From contig OZ024794.1 of assembly GCA_964017045.1 (NCBI GenBank), positions 21,563,316 through 21,627,315 on the forward strand: a stretch of DNA of 64,000 bases, given 5' to 3'. This DNA is from Omphiscola glabra. Lineage: Eukaryota; Mollusca; Gastropoda; Lymnaeidae. Positions 12,600-23,899 of the stretch are shown piece by piece. How positions within the stretch are numbered: the stretch's first letter is position 1; each line of letters opens with the position of its first letter. Under the pieces are notes generated by a model, which was given only the letters and a program-made list of their open reading frames with translations, was not told where the DNA came from and made no database searches. The translations under genes and the position numbers were made by a program.

Positions 12600-14030
12600 A
12601 TAAAAATGTCTCCACGGCCATAACAGAAGCTGAACAAAACACCAACGTGACGTCATGACTACACAAGGGCCACAACCGTATAACGCATCTTATTCTTCTT
12701 TGCCCTTTCAAACCTTAGTGGATCAAAGGCCACTAACAATACCTTTCTAAGCCTTCCCGTCTCCAACTTCTCAAGCGCTTTACAACTTTTTCATATCTTC
12801 AATACATCTTTGTCGACATCTCTTCGTGTTGTTTTTCTTTGGGCCTTTCCTTTAATCTTTGAGGGTTCCATACAAGTAATTGTCTTTTATTTATGGCAAG
12901 AGTTGATACCAGTGCTTGTCTTGTTGTATATGGCAAGGGTTGATACCAGTGCTTGCCTTGTAATATATATGCCAATGGTTGATACCACTGTTTGTCTTGT
13001 TATATATGGCAAGGGTTGATACCAGTGCTTGTCTTGTAATATATATGCCAATGTTTGATACCACTGTTTGTCTTGTTGTATATGGCTAAGGTTGAGACCA
13101 GTGCTTGTCTAGTAATATATATGCCAATGGTTGATACCACTGTTTGTCTTCTTATATATGGCAAGGGTTGATACCAGTGCTTGTTTTGTTCTATATGGCA
13201 AGGGTTGTCTTGTTATATTTGCAATGAGTTTTCTCGTGGTATGACGTATCCACCTTCGCCTTCTTTTCTGGATTTCTCGCTCCACCAAGATTTGTGCTCT
13301 CATATCTCTCACTGCTGTGTTTGAGATTTTCTGGAACCACTTGATCTTACGCTTCCACCCCCCCCCCCCCCCCCCAAAAAAAACAGGCTGGTTTATCTTC
13401 ATCTTAATGAGCCGTACAGCAGAAAAATACTGAACATTTAGTTCAAAATTAAAATTTTTGCCTTTCCAAATATATTTAGTAGCCTAAGGTAAGAGCTCCT
13501 CTTGCCTTCTGTATTCTTGCATTGCTATCTGCCTCCAACCCGCCATACTTACTAAATGTACTTCCTAGCTATCTGCCTACGACCCCCCCAACCATCCTTA
13601 CTAAATATACTTCCTTGCTATCTGCCTCCACCCTCCCTCCGATCCTTAATTAATATACTCCCAGATAGGTAACATTATCTACTTCTCATAGTTCTTTCCC
13701 TCTTATTGCTACGACTCGGGCGCCATTTGCATTTATTATTACTTTATTTCTCCCCCCCCCCCCCACCTCACTTTTTTATTGCAAGTCTAATCTGTCTAGA
13801 CATTGAATCCATCTTTGCAGCTCTGGCTTGTATCTGTTGTTGGCTTTGGGGATATTATGTCGATGCCATCTGCAATATCAAGGGCTTCGAATGCTTAAAA
13901 AATGATCCTTTGTATTCCCTTTCCCTGTTCAAGTTTTTATTATCCAATCCATGATAATACGAAAAATAAATGGTGACAGCCCTGACGCACCCTTGGCTCT
14001 ATCTCAAAAGACCCTGTTAGTTTCCCCTCA
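12600..14030 (-). pseudogene. Decayed RTE-like LINE reverse transcriptase, interrupted by a minisatellite
   Basis: Minus-strand frames with many stops give pieces of one reverse transcriptase in order. At about 14020-13960: SGLSPFIFRIIMDWIIK (fingers region, normally a GxxQG-xLSPxLF motif). At about 13870-13800: remnants of the L-D-F-A-D-D palm motif and following helix. At about 13660-13430: a degraded YLGS ... VLLYG thumb region. At about 13345-13215: EIQKRRRRWIRHTTRK, the C-terminal W-I-G-H block. The order fits one element read right to left. A 37-bp minisatellite (12893-13215) and poly-C runs break it up. It is non-functional. Confidence 0.65.
12893..13215. repeat. ~37-bp minisatellite (dimeric), inside the LINE remnant
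   Basis: Alternating units share GGTTGATACCAGTGCTTGTC or its variant with CCACTGTTTG, separated by TATATATGGCAA or TATATATGCCAA, giving a dimeric ~76-bp higher-order period. Confidence 0.9.
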
Positions 14031-14235
14031 CAAGCATTAACTAAAATACTACTGACATGTGTTGTAACATGACATAAATCTTAACGACTTTGCTCCTAAT
14101 TCGGTCATAATTTCAGCGCTTTTGGGAGATTCAACAACTGTTTTGTCAATAGGGTCTTGCTAGAGGGAATGGCTGAATTCGTATTTAAATCTGTTTGTGT
14201 TGTTTTCAAAATAGTGTCTTATTGAACATCGAAAT

Positions 14236-14432
14236 CAGCGTTTCTCAACCTATGGGGCGCGATCCATTTGGGGGGGGGGGGGGGGTCGAACGATCCAACA
14301 CAGAATCGCCTAAGATCATCGGAAAACACACGTTTATGAAGTAGAAGCGAAAATAATTGTATGGTTGGGGGTCACCACATCATGAAGAATTGTATTAAAG
14401 GGTCGCGGCATCAGAATGGTTTAGAATCACTG
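14236..14432. mobile_element. SPIN/Charlie-like hAT MITE, 197 bp
   Basis: Starts CAGCGTTTCTCAACCTATGG, carries the GGGGTC poly-G block, GAAGTAGAAGCGAAAATAAT, GGTTGGGGGTCACCACATCA and GGGTCGCGGCATCAGAATGG, and ends in a reverse-complementary TTTAGAATCACTG. Flanks ATCGAAAT and ATCTAAAT form an 8-bp target duplication with one mismatch. Same family and same length as 39911-40107; more diverged, with an expanded poly-G tract. Confidence 0.85.
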
Positions 14433-14774
14433 ATCTAAATGGAAAGGTATTTCAGAGATCGTTACGGGAAGTGGAGGGGGGGGGAGCGTGGGGGGGCGCA
14501 CACAGGCTGGTTAAAAAAAATTGTGCTCATTTTATTGTTTTGTGGTTTTAAATTAATACACACAAAAAAGGTGTAACGGGATAACTCTATTGTGCAATTT
14601 GTTTTTGAAACATGGTTGAATGACACATTACCTCCCTTTGATTGCAAAGTTATCGTGTTGTAATTACAGTGATGCACAGAATTGTGTCAAATTTATCACA
14701 AAACGATATGTTGCTGTTGACCACCTAATCGAAGAGCAATACATATGAAATTTTATTAAATTTTGTATTTTATT

Positions 14775-15262
14775 AAAGCTGAGGCACAATCAAGCTCGTC
14801 CGGAGGAAAGCTGAGGCACAATCAAGCTCGTCCGGAGGAAAGCTGAGGCACGATCAAGCTCGTCCGGAGGAAAGCTGAGGCACAATCAAGCTCGTCCGGA
14901 GGAAAGCTGAGGCACAATCAAGCTCGTCCGGAGGAAAGCTGAGGCACAATCAAGCTCGTCCGGAGGAAAGCTGAGGCACGATCAAGCTCGTCCGGAGGAA
15001 AGCTGAGGCACAATCAAGCTCGTCCGGAGGAAAGCTGAGGCACGATCAAGCTCGTCCGGAGGAAAGCTGAGGCACGATCAAGCTCGTCCGGAGGAAAGCT
15101 GAGGCACGATCAAGCTCGTCCGGAGGAAAGCTGAGGCACGATCAAGCTCGTCCGGAGGAAAGCTGAGGCACAATCAAGCTCGTCCGGAGGAAAGCTGAGG
15201 CACGATTAAGCTATGCCGGAGGAAAGCAGAGGCACGATCAAGCTCGTCCGGAGGAAAGCTGA
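14775..15262. repeat. 32-bp minisatellite, about 15 copies
   Basis: Unit contains AAAGCTGAGGCACAATCAAG followed by CTCGTCCGGAGG. Very homogeneous; the main variant is CACAATC/CACGATC. A poly-C tract follows at 15295-15316. Confidence 0.95.
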
Positions 15263-15510
15263 GCCAGGGACGAAGCTTAAAATGATGCTTCCTCCTCCCC
15301 CCCTCCCCCCCCCCCAAATCCCCCATACATTGATCAACAAACGATATATATTATCGGCATTATATTGAAAGCATTATCCGTAGACTACGCCCGGGGCAAC
15401 GGCCATGTTAAGAATAGTAGTCTTTGCAGCAATGCTACAATTACAGCCCATATAATGGTATAATCTCTAACACTGTTGTTCCACAGAGCTATAATATATC
15501 TCTATGTCTA

Positions 15511-15686
15511 CAGCGCCCGCCCGTTACAATTGCAGGGCCCTATGCGAAACGTATTGCGCGGGGCCCAGTCTGGGTATGGATAATGATAATAAGTAAAAAT
15601 TAAGATTTTTTATTAGAAAATAAATTATATGAAAGTGCGGGGCCCATTGCGGCCGTATAGGTTGCAGTGGCCTAAGGCCGGCCCTG
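15511..15686. mobile_element. hAT-type MITE, 176 bp
   Basis: Starts CAGCGCCCGCCCGTTACAAT and ends CTAAGGCCGGCCCTG; imperfect terminal inverted repeats. Flanked by TATGTCTA (15503-15510) and TATTTCTA (15687-15694), an 8-bp duplication with one mismatch. Contains GGGGCCC motifs near both ends. Confidence 0.75.
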
Positions 15687-15694
15687 TATTTCTA

Positions 15695-15849
15695 TGTGTG
15701 GTTCCCATCATGTTTGACTCGCTGGCCCTTTTTTTTAGAATGCATTTCGACGGTTGAGCCCCTTTGGCTTATCCTATGACTTACAAGTTTATAGTGTTTA
15801 GGCGTTTCGTGGCGAGGCCCGCGTTGGGCACACAGGTTGGGAACCACTG
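15695..15849. mobile_element. hAT-like MITE at the left edge of the segmental duplication
   Basis: The right end, read inward, is CAGTGGTTCCCAACCTGTGT; the left end reads TGTGGTTCCCATC. The left limit of homology with paralogue B falls inside this element (about 15820 versus 28552), where only its right end is clearly shared. Confidence 0.5.
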
Positions 15850-15991
15850 CTCAAAAAAAAGGTATGCTTACATTCATGTGATTTGTAAAAGTAGTACTAT
15901 TTTAAACAACGGAAAAAAAAAACAACAACCAACAAATCATACGTTTAAAAAAGTAAGAAGACACAGTGAGTGGAAGTTATTTTAAAAAATG

Positions 15992-15997
15992 TTTATT
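15992..15997 (-). terminator. Candidate poly(A) signal AATAAA for paralogue A
   Basis: AATAAA on the minus strand about 115 nt beyond the exon 4 stop; conserved at 28721-28726 in paralogue B. A second AATAAA at 16648-16653 lies just after the alternative exon 3 stop but is AATAAG in B. Confidence 0.55.
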
Positions 15998-16110
15998 TCA
16001 GGCACACTATTTTGGGAATGGCCTTGGAAATGTTGGTACAATGTTAGGGAAGACACACGCATGTGTCACGTCATGGTCGCGGGGTTATCTGTCCTGACAT
16101 CCCCTACTTG

Positions 16111-16139
16111 TTATAACCATAGATTGGCACGGGGCATAA
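16111..16139 (-). CDS. Paralogue A exon 4: short C-terminal exon with a 4-bp insertion
   Basis: Acceptor TTCTCCCACAG|TT at 16140/16139 joins in phase to exon 3 and encodes FMPRA, as in paralogue B. Four extra bases then shift the frame so that it ends N-L-W-L-stop instead of B's Y-G-Y-N-K-stop. The acceptor is identical in both copies. Inferred exon; transcript support would be decisive. Confidence 0.5.
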
Positions 16140-19100
16140 CTGTGGGAGAAATAAGCAATAATTTTAAAATTTACGTCACGAAACAATATTATTTGGATTT
16201 GAACTTGAATAATAATAATAATAATAATAAATTTAAAAAAACGATAACACATCTCCAAAGCCTGATTCTATACGTATAAATTAAACAAAGAAACCATATG
16301 ATCTTACAACATATGTTGAGCGGTCGATTTTTCAGAATGACAAAAAATTTGGCTGATTGTGTCCTTTGCCATGTTTTATTGTCTCACAGAGCACACAATC
16401 CTATAGTTACCCCCCTCTTTGATCTATTAATGCACTAGCTTATGATCATTGCAGCTCTAATTTCCTCTGAATACCCAAAAATTTGGAAGCTATTCAGGGA
16501 CTTTTCCTTAAAAACGTACGAATCGGCCGAAATGGATGACACAACATTGCCAATTTTTTTTTTAAAAATATGCTTAATTTATTTTTAAAAATAATGTTAC
16601 TGTGTGTGGTGTGAGGTGTGTGTATGAAAGCTAACTGTTAAAAATTATTTATTGACATCTACTACTTACAATAGTTGTGCTGGCATGTGCAGATTTTGTA
16701 GTCGAAATAAGTTCCTGATGGGCAGGACATTTCATAGCCGTCCAGGAGGAACTTGAAGATGTCATGTGGGTGAGGGGCCGTTTTCTCATTACAGGCTGCA
16801 GACAGCGACAGAAGGAGAAGTTACAATGTGAAACTGACTAAACGTTTTACAAGTTACAATGTGAAACTGTCTAAACGTTTTAGATGTTACAATGGAAAAA
16901 AAATTGTCATCTTTTTACAAGCTACAATGGGAAACAGTGTCATCTTTTTACAAGTTACAATGGGAAACAGTGTCATCTTTTTACAAGTTACAATGTGAAA
17001 CAGTGTCATCTTTTTACAAGCTACAATGGGAAACAGTGTCATCTTTTTAAAAGTTACAATGGGAAACAGTGTCATCTTTTTACAAGTTACAATGTGAAAC
17101 AGTGTCATCTTTTTACAAGCTACAATGGGAAACAGTGTCATCTTTTTAAAAGTTACAATGGGAAACAGTGTCATCTTTTTACAAGTTACAATGTGAAACA
17201 GTGTCATCTTTTTACAAGCTACAATGGGAAACAGTGTCATCTTTTTAAAAGTTACAATGGGAAACAGTGTCATCTTTTTACAAGTTACAATGTGAAACAG
17301 TGTCATCTTTTTACAAGCTACAATGGGAAACAGTGTCATCTTTTTAAAAGTTACAATGGGAAACAGTGTCATCTTTTTACATGTTACAACTACTTTCGGC
17401 CCTCGTTTCAGGGACAGTTGATGACGTCGCCTTATGACGTGAAAAGTTTTTAAAAAATTATAAAAATATTCAAAAACAAAGTCAATAATTCCACTAAGTG
17501 GTCCCGTGAATGACCCCGTTACCCGTAGTACACGACGCATCGGCCACACACTTGCCGGACTTCACGTCAAACCTGTTCTTGTTGTTACACTGACGATACA
17601 GGACCTCTCCATCATCACACTCCATGTACGCGAAACAATCGCCAGTGACTGCATACTTGATCCCAAAGTATTGGGGGCCGCAATGATCTGAAGATGGGAA
17701 GTCATACAACACCGTGATACACAGTTTTTAAAAAAAAACTGTTCTTTAAACTACGGATGAAAAGCCTAATGAAAATCTCTCACTGGCCAAGATTTTGAAA
17801 GGGGAAAAGGAACCCAAAAATTAGATATATTTTGTAGGGTTTAATAAAAAAAAATATTGAATGGTTTCGAACGACGCCTGTTGAAGCCATGACCTTCGAC
17901 CACCCCCCTTCCTCCCTTCCGCCCATTTTCCCCATGTCTTTGTGCCAGTGCTAAATCAGCAGTGAATTATCGGCTTTCGTTTATTGCTTGAGCTGATATT
18001 CTAAATATTTCTCATCTGCTGTAGTCGTTAATTCAACGAAATAACCGCGAACCGGGTAGTTTCAAATGCTTGTAATATTTTAGAAGACACCATTAAACGT
18101 ACGATATCAGGGGGTTTAATTTTCATATGATTTGTTGTTGTTTTTTCCACCCATTAATGCTGTGTAAAGGCCCCTTACCCCTTCTCGAACCAACTCACTA
18201 CGTTTTGTTGCGTTCCTTCTTTCAGGTTTGACCTTAATTTGTTTTATTAATTTCCAACTCACTACAGTCGCGACATTTTTAAACCAGCATTGTAAGGCAA
18301 ACCCTGTACCCAGTACAAAAGCTATGACCTCTTTGTGGTGCTACCGGACTATTAAGACTCAGGTGGGGTTGGTCATTAAGCTTTTTGGTTTTGGCTTTGG
18401 TTTCGACCGAAAGTCTGTTTGGTTTCGGCCGGAATCATAAAATCCAAATTCGGTTGTCTTTCAGTTAGAAATCCTGTCAGAAATTGAACCTCTCAACGTT
18501 AGGAGAGACAACGCTACTCTAACCATGGTGAAAAGATACCGTCTGGGGGAAAGACTGAACCCAGATACAGTCGGGACGAAAAACTGAACCCTGTTTTCAG
18601 CCAAAAGACTGGTTGGGTAAAGTGGACAAGACTCCCGAAATGGTGAGTAGGTGTTCAACAGATACAAAAATTGTCAACGCCTTACTAAATGTAGTACAAG
18701 GCATAATGTGGCGGCAGAATTTCCTTCAATGGATTCCTGGACACGCGGCATTACCCCAAAATGAAAGGGATGTCCTCCTAACATGGCAAGGTGTCCACCC
18801 AGTCCCCACCGACCGATAAACCCAGCTGGGGGGTCAAATCTTGGTTTAAAAATATCATTTTCGGGAGGAATGTTTTAGGAACTCCAAATTTTGACCTGAA
18901 AATGCCAAAGCTATTAGAAAGAAAAGTGTACCAGTGACAAAGATTTAAACGCCGTCAACGATGCCCCATTACCCAAATGAGGACATAACACTGTCCCACA
19001 CGCAGCTAATTTGATAGACTACCACCTACATTCTCTTCCGGATTCAAGCTACCAGCCCAAGTGTGTAGGCGTCAGAGAGACAGCTTTGCACTTGCTAGTC

Positions 19101-20706
19101 GAGTTCCCGACACTAATAAGTGGCCGATTTTGGGAAAAATTCAAGAAGTCCACATCGAAAGTCTGATCTAGGAAGACGCCCAGAAGATGGGGTGCGCCTG
19201 TTATGTGCTTGCCGGGGCAATAAAGGGACGTTAGCTCGGCACCAAAAAGATAATAAACATTTAGTAAAATTGAAATTGTGCCTCGCTTATTTTGATCTAC
19301 TTACATGCTCCAGGGCTGTAGGCGCCTTCTGTTTGGTAATTATAGTCTGGATTGTAACTAGACGATGGGATGGTTGGCTGACTGGGGTAACTTGGCTGAC
19401 TTGGGTAGGTTGGTTGACTTGGGTAGGTTGGCTTGCTTGGATTTGATGGTTGGCTTGGGTAGGTTGGTTGACTTGGGTAGGTTGGTTGACTTGGGTAGGT
19501 TGGCTTGCTTGGAGTTGATGGTTGGCTTGTGTATATAGGCTGGCTTGGATAGGTTGGTTGGATTGGGTAGATTGGTTGACTTGGATAGGTTGGTTGAGTT
19601 GGGTAAGTTGGTTGACTTTGGTAGGTTGGCTGACTTGGGTAGGTTGGCTTGCTTGGGTAGGTTGGTTGACTTGGATAGGTTGGTTGAGTTGGGTAAGTTG
19701 GTTGACTTGGGTAGGTTGGCTTGCTTGGAGTTGAAGGTTGGCTTGGGTATGTAGGTTTGCTTGGGTATGTAGGTTGGCTTGAGTAGGTTGGTTGACTTGG
19801 GTAGGTTGGCTGACTATGGTAGCTTTGTTGACTCGGGTAGGTTGCTTGACTTGGGTAGGATGGCTGATTTGGGTAGCTTGGCTGACCTGGGTAGGTTGGC
19901 TTGCTTGGATTTGATGGTTGGCTTGGGTAGGTTGGTTGCCTAGGGTATGTAGGCTGACTTGGGTATGTTGGTTGACTTGGGTAGGTTGGTTGGCTTGGGT
20001 ATGTAGGTTGGCTTGGGTAGGTTGGTTGACTAGGGTAAGTTGGTTGACTTGGGTAGTTTGGTTGACTTGGGTAGTTTGGTTGACTTGGGTAGGTTGGTTG
20101 ACTTGGGTAGGTTTGTTGAATTGGGTAGGTTTGTTGACTTGGGTAGGTTGGTTGACTTGTGTAGACTATGGTCGGGCTAGAAGGTTGGCTTGAATAACTT
20201 GGCTGGCTGGGATAGGTTGGCTGACTGGGATAGGTTGGCTGACTTGGATAACTTGGCTGGCTGGGATAGGTTGCCTGACTGGGATAGGTTGGCTGACTTG
20301 GATAACTTGGCTGGCTGGGATAACTTGGCTGGCTGGGATAGGTTGGCTGACTGGGATAGGTTGGCTGACTGGGATAGGTTGGCTGACTGGAATAGCTAGG
20401 CTGGCTAGGATAGGTTGGCTGGCTACGATAGGTTGGCTGGCTAGGATTGCCAACTGGTACGTAGCTAGATACCGGGGAAGGGGAATAAGAAGTGCCGGGG
20501 GATACAACTGGGTTATAATATATTTGGGAGTTGCTTGCTTGATACAACGGTAAGTACTCTTCGTTATTGTACCCATAACTAACACTCTTAGGAGCTGTTT
20601 GAGATGGACTTGGGTTGTACAGTGTTGCAACTGGTTGGTATGTGTCATACTGTCCGAGAGCCAAACTCACAATTGACAGGGTAATGAAAATCTTGAGGCT
20701 AGCCAT
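16111..20706 (-). CDS. Secreted Pro/Tyr-rich hexapeptide-repeat protein with a chitin-binding domain, paralogue A (4 exons)
   Basis: Proposed join on the minus strand: 20706-19305, 17687-17523, 16795-16670, 16139-16111; about 573 residues. All three introns have GT/AG ends and phase 1, and every internal exon is a multiple of three. Residues 1-18 are a signal peptide (MASLKIFITLSIVSLALG). Residues 19-90 are a Tyr/Pro/Ser-rich unique region, and about 91-445 are YPSQPT-type hexapeptides. Residues 468-522 form a CBM14/peritrophin-A domain, followed by a short Cys-rich tail. CBM14 domains bind chitin extracellularly; the repeat resembles Tyr/Pro-rich adhesive or matrix proteins. A structural role (shell, periostracum, mucus, egg capsule) is inference. 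Odd points: if exon 3 is not spliced, the protein ends CK-stop at 16662 (566 residues), and exon 4 carries a 4-bp insertion relative to B that changes the C-terminus. Confidence 0.85.
16670..16795 (-). CDS. Paralogue A exon 3: Cys-rich tail
   Basis: Acceptor CTGTCTGCAG|CC at 16796/16795, phase 1. Encodes CNEKTAPHPHDIFKFLLDGY followed by EMSCPSGTYFDYKICTCQHN. The 3' end overlaps a second GTAAGTAG: used as a donor, the exon is 126 bp with 4 Cys; read through, it ends C-K-stop at 16662-16664 with an odd cysteine. Confidence 0.85.
16855..17392. repeat. 33-bp minisatellite in intron 2 of paralogue A, with 99-bp higher order
   Basis: Unit contains GTTACAATGGGAAACAGTGT followed by CATCTTTTTACAA. 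Three variants (ACAAGCTACAATGGG, AAAAGTTACAATGGG, ACAAGTTACAATGTG) recur in fixed order, giving a ~99-bp higher-order unit about four times. Intron 2 of paralogue B has only about four degenerate copies (29540-29690). Long open frames on both strands here are artefacts of the 33-bp period. Confidence 0.95.
17523..17687 (-). CDS. Paralogue A exon 2: CBM14 chitin-binding domain
   Basis: Acceptor CCATCTTCAG|AT at 17688/17687; donor ACGG|GTAACG at 17523/17522; 165 bp, phase 1 at both ends. The six cysteines have inter-cysteine spacing 14-5-9-12-5, matching the CBM14/peritrophin-A pattern. Conserved aromatic context: CFAYMEC, then GEVLYRQC, then RFDVKSGKC. Confidence 0.93.
18377..18470 (-). mobile_element. 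Fragment of the TAGAGACCGACCG hAT family in intron 1 of A
   Basis: Read on the minus strand it matches the left end of the element at 3882 (AACTGAAAGACAACCGAATT, TTTTATGATTCCGGCCGAAA). Absent from intron 1 of paralogue B, so it inserted after duplication or was lost there. Confidence 0.65.
18613..18819 (+). pseudogene. Non-LTR retrotransposon RNase H domain fragment
   Basis: The plus frame contains LQWIPGHAALPQNERDVLL, a clear match to the conserved LQWIPGH-x-G-x-x-GNE-x-AD-x-LA motif of the RNase H domain in I/Nimb-type LINEs. The downstream A-D-x-L residues are altered and flanking reverse transcriptase is missing, so it is a dead fragment. It sits in intron 1 of paralogue A, antisense to the gene, and is absent from B. 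Confidence 0.7.
19305..20706 (-). CDS. Paralogue A exon 1: signal peptide and hexapeptide repeats
   Basis: Starts at the ATG at 20706-20704 and ends at a perfect donor (GCAT|GTAAGT) at 19305/19304; reading on gives a stop only three codons later. The repeat domain is an 18-bp tandem array with YPSQPT as consensus. Variants include YPSQPS, YPIQPT, YPTQPT, PSTPSKP and PSNPSKP blocks, and one SSPTIVY interruption. The 18-bp period leaves the antisense and other frames open; those frames are shadows. Confidence 0.9.
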
Positions 20707-20756
20707 TTCTTTGTGTTTCTTCAGATCACCAGTATGAAAATGCCAAGAATTGTGAC

Positions 20757-20765
20757 TATATATAA
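20757..20765 (-). promoter_or_regulatory. TATA box of paralogue A
   Basis: TTATATATA on the minus strand about 50 nt before the ATG, implying a 5' UTR of roughly 20-25 nt. A comparable AT element lies at 33794-33803 before paralogue B. Confidence 0.6.
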
Positions 20766-20989
20766 ATGTTTATAATATAACAGTAAAAAAAAACGGGCTA
20801 TTTCGTTCATATTTTTCAGTGTTTAATAAACGTTAATATGAAATTAAAGATTAAATAAAAAAAAATATTCAGATACCAGCTGGGGCCACGCAATCAAAAT
20901 GCTCGTGTAAGATACAGGAAGAGGTGTATAATCTATACTAATAATTCCAGATGCGTGGACATTGAAGGTTCTTCTGCCCGTATATAGCA

Positions 20990-21490
20990 TGGACCACGTT
21001 ACGGCTAGCATGGACCATGTTACGGTTAGCATGGACCATGTTACGGTTAGCATGGACCATGTTACCGCTAGCACGGACCATGTTACGGCTAGCATGGACC
21101 ATGTTACGGCTAGCATGGACCATGTTACGGCTAGCATGGACCATGTTACGGTTAGCATGGACCATGTTACGGTTAGCTTGGACCATGTTACGGTTAGCAT
21201 GGACCATGTTACGGCTAGCATGGCCATGTTATGGTTAGCATGGCCATGTTACGGTTAGCATGGACCATTTTACGGTTAGCATGGACTATGTGACGACTAG
21301 CATGGACCATGTTACGGCTAGCATGGCCATATTATGGTTAGCGTGGACCATGTTGCGGTTAGCATGGACCATGTTACGGTTAGCGTGGACCATTTTGCGG
21401 TCAGCATGGACCATGTTACGGTTAGCGTGGACCATGTTGCGGTTAGCATGGACCATGTTACGGTTAGAATGGACCATGTTACAGTTTACA
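20990..21490. repeat. 21-bp minisatellite upstream of paralogue A, about 23 copies
   Basis: Unit ATGGACCATGTTACGGTTAG plus C. The same position upstream of paralogue B (34024-34195) has only 8 copies. Open frames on both strands are repeat artefacts. Confidence 0.95.
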
Positions 21491-21999
21491 ATATCTATGT
21501 TCTGTGTCCTTATCTGGTATTTCAGCAAACTGTTTAATGAATTATTTTCAACATTTATGGGTTTTATCATCATTGCCAAGTATGAAGAGGAGGTGACAAT
21601 GTGGCAGACATCGTCTTTGAAACTCACATACTTGGACAGGTGTTCGTTTGTGTGCATTATTTGCTTACGTGATAACTGCGCGTCTGGGGAAGCAGCGAAT
21701 GATTGCGTAGCACGGTGCGCTATGACAGCAGGGAAGACAAGATCCACCCGGGAATTATTATTACAGAGTATAACATTATTATAGAGTATTCTTATAGATT
21801 GTTATATTCGATTATTTTTATTATAGATATTTTTTAATGTAAGTTTATGTTATTTTGTTTTTAAATAAATTTTTATTTAATCTATACAATGAATTCAAGC
21901 GGTCAGTCCACTATTTGTATAATCTTAACAACACAAAGCAAACATCAATAAAATTGTTTTTTTTTGTTTTTTTGTTTTTTTGTGTGTTGCCAAAAGCCC

Positions 22000-22025
22000 C
22001 TGGTCAAAAGCCCCTGGTCATATAA
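22000..22025. repeat. 14-bp motif, two copies (paralogous to the long array at 34676)
   Basis: CAAAAGCCCCTGGT occurs twice here; in duplicate B it has expanded to about 19 copies. Confidence 0.85.
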
Positions 22026-22751
22026 ATATCGTGTAAACATATCCGCGATAAACAAATTTTCTGATTTTAAACTGCTTAATTCTAGGTGTTTCTACAGAAT
22101 CTCTGCGTTAAATACATTCTCTATGTCAAAACGAAAGAATTATGTGCGTTTGAACTTGATGTATAGCATAGGTAATGACTTTATCAGTTGTTTCTTTACT
22201 TCCAACTCCCTACTGCCTACATTTTAATCCCTTTAATGATTATGCTTGTAAGAAATGTTGTTTATTTCATTCTAAAATTCAAATGTAAAAATCGTTTTAT
22301 TTTGGTTTTCTTCAAGCCGATGAGTTACAAGAATTGTTTCTTTTTAAAAAAAAATAACATTCGCATTTTAGAAGCCAAATATAGCTTCAATGAAATCTGT
22401 TAAATTTTAATAGCCGTGTAAATGTAGAACCGCTTCCATAGCTCTACTTCTTACGATATTGTTCAGATGGCCAGGTAACAAATGATTGAACATGTTAGGG
22501 TGCAGCCGAAAGTAGAACAGTCCACCAAAAGCGTAATATATCTACGAGATTGTGAGTTCAGCTCTAAGTGGTTTGTTCATGTTTGACTTGCTGATTTTGG
22601 TTATTACAAAGTTCCAAGGTAATTATGTAGCCCTTGTTCATTTTCTGACTAATTTAATGTCAATCTATAGCAATAAGAGCTATCTGTCACAAGAAAAATA
22701 TTTCTTGAGATTATGCCTGCAGCTATTCTGGACTACTGTAAACCCCTTCCT

Positions 22752-22933
22752 TAACACCAGCCCCTTTATACAAGGACTTTAACATGAACACCTTAACACC
22801 ATCCCCTTTATACTAGGACTTTAACATGAACACCTTTACACCAGCCCCTTTATACTAGGACTTTAACATGAACACCTTAACACCAGCCCCTTTATACTAG
22901 GACAAAAACACTTTAACGCCAGCCCCTTTACGA
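22752..22933. repeat. 42-bp tandem repeat, about 4 copies
   Basis: Unit contains ACACCAGCCCCTTTATACTA then GGACTTTAACATGAACACC. The matching array is at 35665-35840; a related, greatly expanded array is at 45855-46680. Confidence 0.9.
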
Positions 22934-23004
22934 AGACGGCTTCTTGGATATAACCGAGAATCCGTGTCGCAATTTTCAAAAAGGTTACAAAAAACATGAG
23001 GACA

Positions 23005-23098
23005 CTCACCTGTAGTTTAAATCTAAACCTCTGTATCAGCCGTGTGGCCAGTTATCAAGTAATGCCTGAACAGAGTTGATGGGGTAATTATATAGTCC
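23005..23098 (-). promoter_or_regulatory. Candidate distal promoter and non-coding first exon, unit A
   Basis: On the minus strand CTATATAATT (around 23085-23094) is followed about 75 nt later by TTTAAACTACAG|GTGAGT, a near-perfect donor around 23010. The whole segment is preserved in B (about 35930-36022). It could be an upstream start of the repeat-protein gene or of an unrelated transcript; I found no clear matching acceptor before the ATG. Confidence 0.3.
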
Positions 23099-23627
23099 AC
23101 ACAAAGTTCTTACGTCAAAAGGTAAGGGCATATTTTTAGATCTCCAATCGTCTTCATCTTTTCCTTCGGCCAATGGCGTGCGATGTCCGTAAAGAAGAAA
23201 ACTAAATAAAACTATATCCTCGATAATCTTGGGCCTTGATTGACATCATTTATTAATTAATTTTAAACTTACGATTTGGGAATGAGATAAAATGGTCTAC
23301 AGTCCCACTGCCAATATATTATATTCATGCGAAGGATGGTCTGCCATTTAAAAAAAAAAAAAAACTCTCGATTGTTTAAGTTTAAAAAAAAAAAGACGTT
23401 GAGGATCAATATTATCAAACAATGGGGATTAACTGAGAATTTGTTGGATTGACTGATGCAAGTGCACTACTAGTAATCTCTCTCTTGAAAAAAAAACTAA
23501 GATTATTACGTTTTGCGTATCTTTGTTTAAGACTTTAATACACTTCTCAACATTCAACCTTTTACACAATTGAAAACATTGAATTCTGGAGTTTGTTGTT
23601 GTTGACTTTGAAAAACTGTTTTTTTTT

Positions 23628-23725
23628 TTGTTATTACTTTGTTTGTTGTTATGTTTGTTGTTGTTATGTTTGTTGTTGTTATGTTTGTTGTTGTTATGTT
23701 TGTTATTGTTATGTTTGTTGTTTTT
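23628..23725. repeat. ~15-18-bp TTG-rich repeat
   Basis: Units TTTGTTGTTGTTATG, about 6 copies; duplicate B has a shorter version (36545-36570). Confidence 0.85.
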
Positions 23726-23899
23726 GTTCATTTTGAAGGGAGTTTAAGATTTTGGTGAATGTCTTTTCTTCATTAAAATAAAATTTGCCTTAAACTTGTT
23801 TACTAAATTATATTTATTTGTATATATTTTTTAACCTTTTTTTAAAAAAAAATTATTGTGATAATCTCACCAATACGTTGCTGAATCTGTCACAAATGA

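Larger units (their letters stand above)
15820..23890. repeat. Segmental duplicate A (about 8.1 kb)
   Basis: Collinear, same orientation, with 28552-36850. Shared landmarks are the MITE end, the gene exons, the 21-bp array, the 42-bp array and the sequence up to ATTATTGTGATAATCTCACC. Differences are mainly independent insertions in intron 1 (18375-19000 here, 30735-31680 in B) and different array lengths. Confidence 0.95.

Noticed and set aside
14775..15262. Regular repeats that could be mistaken for a CRISPR array
   Set aside because: Direct tandem units with no unique spacers, in a eukaryotic transposon-rich context.
19522..20399. Plus-strand Trp/Gly/Leu-rich frames opposite exon 1 (also 32271-33582)
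   Set aside because: Antisense shadows of the 18-bp hexapeptide repeat.
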